From Tetranychus cinnabarinus (taxonomy: Eukaryota > Arthropoda > Arachnida > Trombidiformes > Tetranychidae): a stretch of DNA of 64,000 nucleotides. Position numbers and translations under genes: made by a program. Under the pieces are notes generated by a model, which worked only from the letters and a program-made list of their open reading frames with translations, was not told the origin of the DNA and ran no database searches. Each line of letters starts with the position of its first letter. The stretch's first letter is position 1. The stretch covers positions 141,501 to 205,500 of the forward strand of contig WHVY01000004.1 of assembly GCA_022266195.1 (NCBI GenBank). Direction: 5' to 3'. Of the stretch, positions 12,787 to 23,900 are shown in pieces.

Positions 12787-14184
12787 TCAATCATCAAATT
12801 TACGGTTAGGATTACGACCGAATAGAGCAACCCGAATCATTGGCAACGTGTGCTGGGAAATAGCCTCAAGTCTACTCTCAAGTGTGTTAATACATTTAAT
12901 TTTGCCATTTTGAGCAGTAACTTCGATACCACCGCATCTAGAAGAACAATAAAAAAACGATGAGTTGATTAGGTTTATTGGAAGTGCAATTTTACAAAGA
13001 GAGAATAACTTACGAATCAGAAGCAAGAAATCTTTCATTGTCTAAAACTGCTTTGATTTTTTTACTGGTAGCTTGTTTGTACTCCTCTACAGCAGCTTCC
13101 AAAACATTTTCGACTAGGGATTTATCTTGTTGGCGACATTTGATTAAAACATGTTCTTCCAACAGTTGAAATAAACACTACAATTTTATGGATTATAATT
13201 AAAAATTAGACCATTTACCATTCAATTATTCGAAAGAACAACTTACCTGAGCAATTAGCTTTTGCATAACCTTGGAATACATGTCTTGATCTTTAGTTAC
13301 TTCGATAAGTTTATGTCTAGCTTCTTCTGAAACACTTTTGATATGTTCTTCTCGAGCTTTGAGGACCTTTAATCGGGCAGCGTTTAACATGTGAGAGTTT
13401 TGGCTGAAATAAGAAATAATACCAAGAAATGTTGATAATTATTAATAAGCATATGTTAGAATAGTCACAAAATCTTGAATGCAAACAGACAAAATCACGA
13501 AATGTGAGGCGTGAATTACGCCTAATTGATGCTAATTATGTCATCTATGAACTAAATTGTTGTCGACATATACTGTAGTATATGCCTGTACTGTTAGTCA
13601 CAGAAAATTAAGTGTAACTTTAAAATGCAATTTTTTGCAGAGAAAATAACAAAGTGATTTGTGTTTGCTATCTCCATAGATTTTTTGGTTAGCATAGAAA
13701 CATAATCTTTAAATTACATTCTTCTTTGTAGTTCGACCTGTTTCTCCTTCTTTTCGAAATATTCCATAATTTTGATCCTTTGTTCATTCACCAGTCTACC
13801 TTTCTCAATTTCAAACTCTTCCTCAGCTTTAGTTTCTATTTCTTCGGCCTTTTCTTGAGCTTCTTGCTCGATGAAAGCCATCATGTGGGAAATCTATATT
13901 AGAGTAAAAAATAGAACAAAAATAGAAAAATATAAACGCATTAGAAGGACCCATAATTTGGGGACAAATTAGCAAAAAATAATAAATGAATAGTAACAAG
14001 AAAATAGATATTAGGTAAGTCCTTCAAATGGTATTGATATAATCATCACCAGAGAGGAGAGAGATGGGAGTTTTCAATGATACTTGCCATTTACATTGAA
14101 AAAGAATTATTGATTGTGATTTGAATTAAATAAATTACAATTGCTTCTTACCTGTTTTTGGACGTCTGCATTGCTGAGAGCCAT
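12787..14184 (-). CDS. Vha26: V-type proton ATPase subunit E
   Basis: Five exons on the minus strand (14184-14152, 13893-13718, 13403-13247, 13177-13014, 12937-12787) join in frame at GT..AG sites to give exactly 226 residues, the usual length of animal subunit E. The start MALSNADVQKQ and the following HMMAFIEQEAQEKAEEIE match the conserved N-terminal coiled coil. The middle has RLKVLKAREEHI and KLIAQCLFQLLEEHVLIKCR. The C-terminal globular part has CGGIEVTAQNGKIK, NTLESRLEAI and ends LFGRNPNRKFDD. Subunit E pairs with subunit G as a peripheral stalk that holds the catalytic V1 head to the membrane Vo sector of the proton pump on lysosomes, endosomes and the plasma membrane of epithelia. All conserved blocks are present and there is no frameshift, so the gene looks functional. 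It is convergent with the chitin-binding gene. Confidence 0.97.
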
Positions 14185-15582
14185 TTTGAGATAACTTTTA
14201 TAATACTATTTAATTAATTAAAAACTAGATTAACACAGTTAAATTTAATAATTAACAAATGAGATTTACAACACAAACAGTCAATCTGAACTGTGAGAAT
14301 TGTTTGTCTGAAGGCAAATCAAACTGCACCGACTCTCAACTAACTTCCCCTATTTTTTCCCTTCAGTGAATATCTTGTTTTTTCCCTTTTTCCTGTTAGT
14401 TTTGGGTTGAATTAACACTACAAAGTTATCTGCAATAACATGTGAAGCCCTGCAGGTTTCGTCAATATTTCAAAATATCATACTTCGTTTAAAGGTCAAG
14501 AATTTGCTATGCTGTGGACCTTTGATGATTTGTGTATAATTGTTATAGATTTTAAGTTTTATTCACTCAAAAGCTTAAACAATTGAGGTCATAAAAAAGG
14601 GTCGAAGGGTTTGTTTTGAAATAAATACAAGCTTTGGATAAATTTTCACTCAAATTTCCCATAAATCTTTCTTATTATTTATTAATTTAAGTAAATATTT
14701 CACCTACAGTTCAGGTTTTCGTTGATTAACATAGTTATTTTTGGGATAATTGTACCTATTGCTAACCTACTTCTTAACCCGCTTGAGCTAAATTGAGCTT
14801 TATTATACTACCCTTGGGTCAATTACTATGGAATGGTCCTTCGAAGTTTATTTGCTATTATGGAAGGTGATTTGAGTTCCTCCTCAACATAACATCGATT
14901 GTCAATAACACGAGCACGAAGTGTTTGCTAAAAGCCGTCAACAAGTGAAGATGCTGAAGGATAGGTCGAGACGTCGGCTTCATCTTTTGCTAAGCGAACA
15001 TTATATCAGAACAAATTCCAAGTTTTTCAATGGGAATTTGTTTAGGTGGGATTATTTAGTGACCAGCAACTGCAACTCAACGATATGCAAGGCATCAGGA
15101 ATGCCAGCTTCGAAAAGATGAGTCTTACGATAAACTGGAACAATTTAAGCAGAGCTATTGACAAGTAATGAACTAGCAATTAGTTCTTTATCTTGGAATA
15201 CAAATTCCCTTTCATTTCACTAATAAGTATAATTGGTTGGAGCGCAGGTGAGATACCGACTTGATTACAATGAATACTAATTAGTCACTGGACCCAGAAG
15301 TCATGAGATTTAAGTTGGGGTGTTTATCACTTGGAGACATTGTGATTAGTGAGTCAGTAAAATAAAGTGTTTATTTTATTAAAAAATTTAAAAGATAAAT
15401 AAAAATATGAAAGTGAGTTTGATTTGATGCCGATTTACATTGGTTGAGCTTTCGTTATTGAATAAAGTTTGACATATAAAAAATTCCTTATTTACAAGAT
15501 GCTTTGCTCTAATTTAATTTATATAACAATTAATAAAAAATGAAAACTTTTTGGTGTTTGAATGGATTGACGTCGAGATGAA
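14185..15582. other. Intergenic, possible coding relic at 14900-15172
   Basis: Contains the 5' flank of the V-ATPase E gene and the 3' flank of the receptor kinase gene. Between about 14915 and 15172 two adjacent plus-strand frames look somewhat protein-like: one includes VKMLKDRSRRRLHLLLSE, and another, after an AG at 15056-15057, reads LNDMQGIRNASFEKMSLTIN and ends at a TAA near 15166. They are in different frames and match no family I recognise. I regard this as a weak candidate for a degraded exon. Confidence 0.3.
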
Positions 15583-18500
15583 TTAACAAAATGCTGTATC
15601 TGAATCGTCAAATGAAAACTTATTGACTACAGTATGACTTGTTGATTCCTCTTCTTGATCATGACTTGAATCTTTTGACTCGTTCTGTAGTGGTAAAGGT
15701 GAAGACGAAGATGGTATCATTTGACTGAAAGAAGCAGCTTCTTGGATCGATTCAGAGTTTGAGGCTGATTCCAAGAATTCTGAACAAGCTTCTTTCATAC
15801 TTAATGGACTCCAATTTGTATAGAGATTCGTAAACGTTGTATTATCAACATCAATATGCTGATTTTTGAAGGTTTGTTGATCACAATTTGATTTTGAACA
15901 TGAATTGGTTGTGAACTCAGATCGTGATGGTGATGGCAGTGATAGTGTTAATGGCAATGATATGGGTTCAAGCAATGAAGCGATGTCATTCACATACATT
16001 AAGTCACTCAAATTGCGATAAATTTGTATTGGAGGTTGATTCATCAGATCATTCACTTCGATTGGTTTGAGTAACGCAGTCGTCACTGATGTAACTTCTG
16101 GTACTTCATCTAGACTTTCCGAGCTTCCAGTTTGTGAGTGATTTTGATGATTCGTTTCAGAATTGGATTGATCTGTTAATGAATTGACTTCTGATTGATT
16201 TTCAGGCGAACCGTTGTCAGTCCACGCAGACGCTGCTGATGAACTCAAAAACAACTGTGAATAGGTTGGTGGTGGTGATCCATTCATGGATTTAGAACAT
16301 TTGGGTTCACTCTTCCGTTGTGAGCCCATCAGAGAAGCAAACATTTGTCGATGTTGGTGAGAACCTGAGTTTCTCGGCTGAGATTCACAATGTTGGTCTG
16401 TTTGATGATCCATGCCACATGCTCCAGAACATCCTAATATTGGAATCTCGTATCCTTCATGATCAACTGATATGTTGAGATACTTTGAATGTATACTTTC
16501 AGCCCGAGAAGAAGCACAATAAGTTGTTGCTGTGTCCATGGTGCTGTTGAAGGTACTATTGAGGTTACTGTTGCCACCAGTGAAAAACCGTAACTCGGAA
16601 GAAGCACCTGAGAAGAAAGAAAACAAGATTTAATATAAAATCCTGCAAATAAAAGGTTCAAGGGAAAGGCTTAGGCATAAAAGTGACAATCTATCCATCT
16701 GAAAGAATAGAATCAATTGAAACCAGGATAAGAATACGTCTGTGGTTCAATGATTCGAATTAAATCGCATGTTGAAAGTTCCTTTTGTTTCTTTTGTAGC
16801 GAAAATATTGTTATTAGCGAAAAATAATGGAAAGAAGTTAATATGTGATTATGATTACTTTAACCCAATGTGTTATGAAGTGTATTTTTTCATGTTAAGT
16901 TGGCGTTCAAATTAAATCTCCAAATGGTTCGAAATCTTCTTTAATTGATTAAACTACGACATAATGCTGGTTAGTGGAATTGATATTTTGTAATTGACTA
17001 ACGAATAGTCGATGATCCCAATAAAATCCAAAATTTTCAAAGGCTCCTGCAGGATAATGTTAAAACGCACCAAAAAAACCGATGTCGAGTAAGTTTATTG
17101 TGAATTTTAGTTGAGTAAATAAAAGCGGTGGTGCAAGTGTTATGACAGAGCAAAGGTGTGCTTTCAACTGAATTGCTTTCAGAGTTAAATTGCAATTTAT
17201 AAAAGTGTTGAAGTCATTAGCAGTTAGAAGTGATCAAGAGCAGTGCAAAATGTGCAATAAATTGAAAAATAAAACCAATAACAACTTTCATGCATAAATC
17301 GATCAACGGATTGATTCGATAAAAAGGACAACAACATGCGATTGAAGGAAACCGAAAACCCAAGTTATGATAAATCAATTAAAGGATAGAGTTTAAACAA
17401 AGACAATTCAGACAAAGATGATCAAGACCAGTTGGTTAAATTTTGGTACAAAAAACCGTGCGATTTATAATTTAACCAACACTTTGACCGTGCAACAAAT
17501 GAACATGAGCGAAACTTGCGATTTCTTACCGTTTGTGTAGTAACTATGGTTCGAGAAACTGGTTATAATACCATCCGAGGTAACTTTGAGTCTTAACTCT
17601 TCCAGGTAATTAAGACATGCCATGAATGTTGGTCTCATGGATGGATCATATTCCCAACACTGATTCATCAAAAGGAACCTGAAAATGGTTTATTAGAAGA
17701 AGATAGATATTAGTCGATGAAAAACAGTTTCAAGATTGATCTTTGACTTACATTTCATCGATACAATTTGGTGGCCTTTCAGGACGACCTCCACTTCTAA
17801 CGTATTTCAATACTTCTTGGTTATTCCGAGCTGGATAAGGTCGTTCAGCTAAAGTCATAACTTCCCACAGGATAACACCAAATGACCAGACATCTGATTG
17901 TGTGGTGAAAATAGCATCAACTAAACTTTCAGGAGCCATCCAACGAACTGGAAGTAAACCTTCACCAGCTTTACGATAGTAATCATTTTTATAAACATCA
18001 CGAGCAAGACCGAAATCTCCAATTTTAACTATTCGAGTCTCTCGATTATAACTTGATACAAGGCAATTACGAGCAGCTAAATCTCGATGAACAAAGTGCA
18101 TAGCCTCTAGATATTGACAGCCTTTAGCCACATCGACACAAATACTGAGAAGATCATCCAAAGTCAATTGACACGGCCTCTTCTCTGTGGGTCTCATCGA
18201 TCGAAGGTAGGACTGAAGATCACCTCCTTCCATGAGTTCTAGTAAAATTGAATTGTTTCCTGGATCGAGACAGACTCCTAGAAGTTTCAAAATATGAGGA
18301 TGTTTGAAGTTGCCCATCATTTTAGCCTCTTGGATGAAATTATCTTTTTCCTGTTCTGATGATCCTGATTTCAGAGTCTGAAAAAAAAACAATTAGCAAA
18401 TTGAAGTAATTATTCAAGACAGTTTTTTGACATTTTCAATGTTAGTTCTGTTGTTTAATGAATTTGCTTGTAACATACCTTGATTGCCACCTTAACAGGA

Positions 18501-21500
18501 GCATCTAGACTTTCAACCAACTCAGGGTCGGTGAATAAACCTTCAAATACTTCACCAAAGGCTCCTTGACCCAAATAGGCAGTTTTCTTGAACTGAGTTG
18601 GCGATATCAATCTTATGGATGATAACTCATTCTCAATTCCAATATCTCTGTAAGAAGAAAACGAAAGATTAAATTAATTGGTTAAATTATTTGAATTAGT
18701 TTTAAATTTTATTTTAGTTCACGTCAACTTACCCTGGTAAATAGAGGCGATTATCTTCATGTGGATGATTTGGAAGTTGAGCTAAGCTTATGAGATTCCT
18801 TTCATGGCCTCGTTCAGAATCTTTCAAAACTTCTTTTTCGTTGGTTTGGGATTTCATGACTAGAGTTGGTTAATGTTAATAAGGAAAATAATGATTGGGA
18901 AAAAGCAACAAGTAATTAATTAGTAAGTAGTCGGATAAATCAATGATAAAGGAACTTGGAAAGAAAATGAAAATCAATGAAGCTTAAATACGATTTTGGA
19001 AGATAAAGGCAGACAATTAACAAAAATTGTTATAAAATTATTATCATTAGTGAGTTAATAATGTACCTTTTTTGGCAGCAAATAATAAAATAACAAAGAA
19101 AATGAGTGATCCAAGAATAGTCCAGCAAAGAGTTTTCAGGTCAGCTGTGGCTGATGGTTGAATAATCAAGATGCCATGATCGGCAGATGAGTAAGTTGGT
19201 GGAGTGGGCTGTACAGTTGGATGCACCAGAACCAAAGAGATTAGTTTCTCGTCAAGATTAAAAGAGTTGTGATAAATCTCTTCGCCCTCTGGATTAGCCT
19301 CTTCCTTACACAATTCAGTTCCTGAAATCCAGTAAAAAGCATCATCATGATGAACCAAACCAGCAACATCTTTAAATCTTGAAGAAACCACATTTGGTCT
19401 TATATTGGTAACATTAGTACCATCCATTGATGAAGACCAGATTGTTTCATTGTGAGGAAAATAGATTCGTTTTCTTGAATAATCAATAGTGAATACTTTG
19501 ATTAAGGGTTCTCTGAGGAAACGGATTATCTCCCGTTTAACATTGACAACTGATTTAGTTATGGCTAAATTAAATAGAGAGATTCGGTAAAGGCCACTTC
19601 CACCCAAAGGATTAGAGATTGACCAGTAAAGATATCTATTGATTGGATCAACGTGTAAATCTCTAGTTCCATTGGTTAACCCGGTGAGACACCAACTGAA
19701 TGAATCAGGCAAATGGTTCAAGTTGAAACAACCAATGGACGAATCAAATAACATGTAAACAATATCATGAACCCAATCAATGGCAATTTTATGGATGGTG
19801 CTTGGCCAGCTTTGTCCTGGGATGGGCAATGGTAACATTGAAACTTTGGGTTTGGAGTCAACCAGACTATCAGCATGATAATCAATCTGCCAAATTGTAC
19901 CATTGGATGAAGCAATGAGAACTAATTTTCGTTTAATATGAATATCGATTGAGGTTATGGTTACATTGTCATTTGGATCCAACTCAAATAAAGATGGACC
20001 ATCCATCAGATCAGTTGTGTAATTAAAAACTGATCTTGCCGAAGTAACTAGAAGATAGGGTGGCACAGTGAGGTCGGTAAGGCCTTCAGTTTCATTGAAG
20101 AACGGAGTAGTTATGTTTAACAAGGTGAGTGGTCCTTCGCCTTGAGAGTTGATACTTGAAAGACCAATGGTGTAAAGTGTTGAAGGTTTAAGGCCATTAA
20201 AAGTGTATTGCAATGGAGTACTTTGGTTGTATTGATACTTCAAGGCTAAATTGGCTGAATAAGGTATTTGAGGTGATGAAGTTGACAATGAATTTGATGA
20301 TGAAGTCGAAATGGGACGCAATCTTTTCTCATCGCCTGCATATTCGTATAAATACAAAACATAAGCGATAATGTGATCATTAGGAAACTGTGGTGCTTTC
20401 CAAGAGACGAAAATTTCATTCGGTGTCGCTGCTTCTAATTTGGTTATCTCAGGTGGTAAACTTGGTCTGCCCCATGGTAAAGTCCGCAATACTAAACTGG
20501 GCATTGAATGTAAAGGAGGACAATCAGGAGCTGGTTGGTAAATCAGACGGAATCGATAGCCTGTGAATGGCTTGAGATTTTCAATGAAACTCGTGTTAAT
20601 CCGTCTAAAAGTGTCTTTGGTTTCAATATAATCAAACCAAGTATTATTTTCCATGTAATCTTCATATCGATATTGAATTGTGTAGTTGAGATTGATTTGA
20701 GGATGAGAATGCCATTCCAAGAGTAAAGATTGATTACCAATACTATTGGCTACTGGATGTGGTTGAGGCAAAGGGTCAAGTTTTTCGGCAAGTTCACTGC
20801 AAAGTGACTGACGAAATGACCGACATCCTCGGAAACACGCAGCGACCTGATGACGAAAAAAGGAAAGAAGAAGAAAAAATTAGTCGATTGATAGCTTTTT
20901 TAGATTCTGACAGATTAAGCTCATTGAATGAAAACATATTTTCAATGATAAATCAAAATTGCGATAACAGTGAAAAAACTATCAATATTTTCTTTCTCAT
21001 ATTATTATCATTATCATGATTATTGTTTAAAAATTGGAATGAAAAAATATTATTAATTGCAACCTTGCACAGTTGAAGCAGTCGAATGGATAAAAAACTA
21101 AATGCTCATGATAAGGTCACTCAATTGAAATGTGATGATATAATAATCATTTTCACTCAATTATGATATTGATTTTTCATTTCAATCTTTTGATGATAAC
21201 AACAATAAAAGTGATAATGATTATAATCGTCAAATTATTTCCCCTTATTTAGTTAAATGTTGAAGAATCAAAGAAAAAACTCAGAATTAAATTGAATGAA
21301 AAAACAAAAAAAAAGTCTCAACAAAAGAGTACAAAATATGTGAATCAGTTTCTTCATTTGATAGTGATTAACGTAATTAAGATATTTTTTACTTCATTTT
21401 GACCTAAAACAAAAATCACTATTAATATTGCCAATTGGATTAATCTAATTTTTTATCCAATCGAATAAAAGAAATAAAAAAATTGCTAAACTCATGAATT

Positions 21501-21764
21501 AAGATTCAACAGTTTGTACAATAGAGACTGAATTGATCCAACATTTAACTGACGAGAAAATTTTCAAGAATATTAATCATCGATCAAGCAATTTGGTTAA
21601 ATTGGGCCAAAAGCATGTAGAAATTGAGAGAAAATGTGATTTTTGAATGCAATATTAAACATATTTACCTGAATTTGATTCGCAGATGATTTCGCTGTAT
21701 TGTTACAAAGAGTTGGACATGAAATGTCCTTAAAAGCTCGAGATTTTTGGCATCCTAATTGACA
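15583..21764 (-). CDS. sev: Sevenless/ROS1-type receptor tyrosine kinase, compact ectodomain (5' end not found)
   Basis: Seven exons, 21764-21669, 20846-19067, 18859-18733, 18647-18479, 18377-17752, 17678-17530 and 16607-15583, join in frame to 1323 residues; the signal-peptide exon is missing. Order: a cysteine-rich N-terminus resembling that of ROS1 (CQLGC, CPTLC, CFRGC), two fibronectin III domains (about residues 55-270), one YWTD-type beta-propeller (about 290-560), a transmembrane helix (LCWTILGSLIFFVILLFA), and a complete tyrosine kinase with GQGAFGEVFEG loop, VAIK lysine, ELMEGGD hinge, HRDLAARN, DFG and the activation motif VYKNDYYRK shared with ROS/ALK/insulin-receptor kinases. A 342-residue Ser/Asn-rich tail has three YxN motifs (YLNI, YRNL, YVND), which fit Grb2/Drk SH2 binding. 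Sevenless and ROS1 have nine FN3 domains, three propellers and over 2300 residues; here the membrane helix follows the first propeller within one exon. The 922-bp intron 16608-17529 holds nothing else I can identify. Confidence 0.92.
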
Positions 21765-23900
21765 CTAATGAATAAAATAAAAGAAATGATTAGTGAAAAG
21801 ATTTGACATTTAATTTGGACAATAATTAACACATCGTTTCCTTTTTGCTTCACTTTTCTCTATCAAAGCACTTTTCAAGTAAAATCTTAATCAATTTGAT
21901 TCTCAGTCATCATGCAACAATCAAGTGTGAAGTTATTTAAATCAGTAAATGTAAAAGTATGATTTATTTGCTGTTGAACCAATCGCTGTAAACTATCCCT
22001 AAAGATGAAAACATATCTTATTACAATTTTAAATTTGACATCTTTGGTTAACCTTTACTGAATCTCCATAACTTTCAGTGTTCAGGTGATCCTCAACATT
22101 GAAACCGTGTTCAGACTAAATTTGATTTACTTGGTAATCAAGTGTGTTTGTAATTTAATTTTAAAGTCAAGTGATGAAATTAAATTTCACCGTTTGGACT
22201 GGTATTGTAAAGAGAGGATAGAAAAGGTTTAATGGTGTTCATCATTTTATTAGTGATCCCAGTTAACTGCCATTTAAATTGTTTTATCAGAGAATGAAAT
22301 ATTCTATCCAAGGCCAGCAAATGATCATGATCAATTAACCGATCCAAAGTTTTGCCAATTAATCAAAAAAAATTACAAACCAACAAATCTTCTCAGATAG
22401 CATTGAAAATGATTCAAAACCAAGAAGGAAAACTGTTCATGTAATGGGTAAAACCAGAGAGCCATTGAAACAGTTTTAGGTAACTGCGAACCTCAACTCA
22501 CAACCAGACTAAACATAATTAATTGGTAATTTAAAGACAATTCTCAGGTGCAATTTAACCCAATTTGATTAGCATTTCCCTCTTTAATTTGTTTCACATT
22601 TCACTAACAGCAAAAGACGAGAGAAGATTGAAAAAGTGTTATTCCGAAGCAAACCAACCATCAAACCAAAGGATCTTTGACATAAGAATGTGATAATGGA
22701 CGTTGATTCTCAATCATAACATCAATTGATGAGACACAATTAACGAGTATGATGATTAGTTGGCATAAAATTAAAGATTGAAACTGATTGAAGGATGACA
22801 AAGGGTTTCAAAAAGTATCAAAGCAACTAAAGAAGAAGAATGGAGGACGAAAAAAAGTGGAATAGTTAAATTAAAAGGAACTTGATTTAATAGAAAGAAA
22901 AGTCGACAATTATCTAGTATTGAGAAAAAATTGTCATCAAACACTTCCTTCCCTGTCAAGTTGAGGCGATTGAATAACGTTTCAACGTTTTTATCGGTTT
23001 CCCTTTCTTTCTGTTTCACACTTTTTTCCTCTTTCTTCCTTCACTTTCTTTGCTCTTCTTACTTTCTCTTCATCAACTTGTTCGTTCTTGTATTAACGGT
23101 TTCAAGAATCATCATTGTTCAACAATTTACCAACAATTAGGGGTTAAGTAATTGTCTGTTTAAATGGTTGCAGTAAGGCGAACGAAAAAAATGAACGTTT
23201 GAAGAGGAAAGGCTTAATTTCAATGGGATTGGATTATCAAGGGATTGATTTAACTGATGTTTCATCCAGCCTTTATCTCCTGTTTATTCTGAATCTTTTG
23301 CAAAAAGAAGAGTAAAGAGAAGAAAAAAAATGTTCTCCAAATCAAATTATGATTGATACAAATTGATGTCAACAATTATCCTGATGAGTGAGTTTCATCA
23401 TGGAAATGTTTTCATCTAAGGAGGAGGAGAAGAAGCCAAGTGAAATCAAGTGAAAGTGGGAGGTAAATCAGTTGAAATTTAGAGATTAGATGAAAATTAA
23501 AAGAAAAGGTGTGAAAGATGGACAATTGAAATAAACTGTTGGACCAAAAAAAGCTGGCCAAGCAAATGAGGGAAGAGAAAGTTTGTTATCTTCATTGACA
23601 ATATTTAACTTAAAGTCAATCCATGGATTAGTTTCATTTGGCTTTTGAATGTGCAAATTGATTCATGATAATTGAATTGTAACAATTTGAGCGATTTCTG
23701 CAAGATTCAACCTTTTCACGCCAATCTTAACTTTAATCAGTATTCACTTTATTCATGTTTAATCTCTTTCTGTGTGTTTCAAGTGTTGTTTTGTGATTTC
23801 ATTTCAATCATAGCCAATGGTGAATACAATTATTTCAGATGATTGGATTCACTGGATCACTGGATAACCATGTAATTTTGTTTGTGAATTTAATCAAAGG
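21765..23900. other. Intergenic region between divergent receptor and protease genes
   Basis: The first exon of the receptor kinase (signal peptide) must lie here or further right on the minus strand, because the exon ending at 21764 starts at a phase-0 acceptor without a leader. I could not pick a convincing exon. The minus-strand frame 22771-23019 begins with charged residues and is not a good signal peptide. Both promoters are expected in this interval. Confidence 0.5.

Noticed and set aside
22771..23019. Minus-strand frame considered as the missing receptor kinase signal-peptide exon
   Set aside because: It starts with a highly charged stretch, its hydrophobic part is C-terminal, and no donor in the right phase follows.
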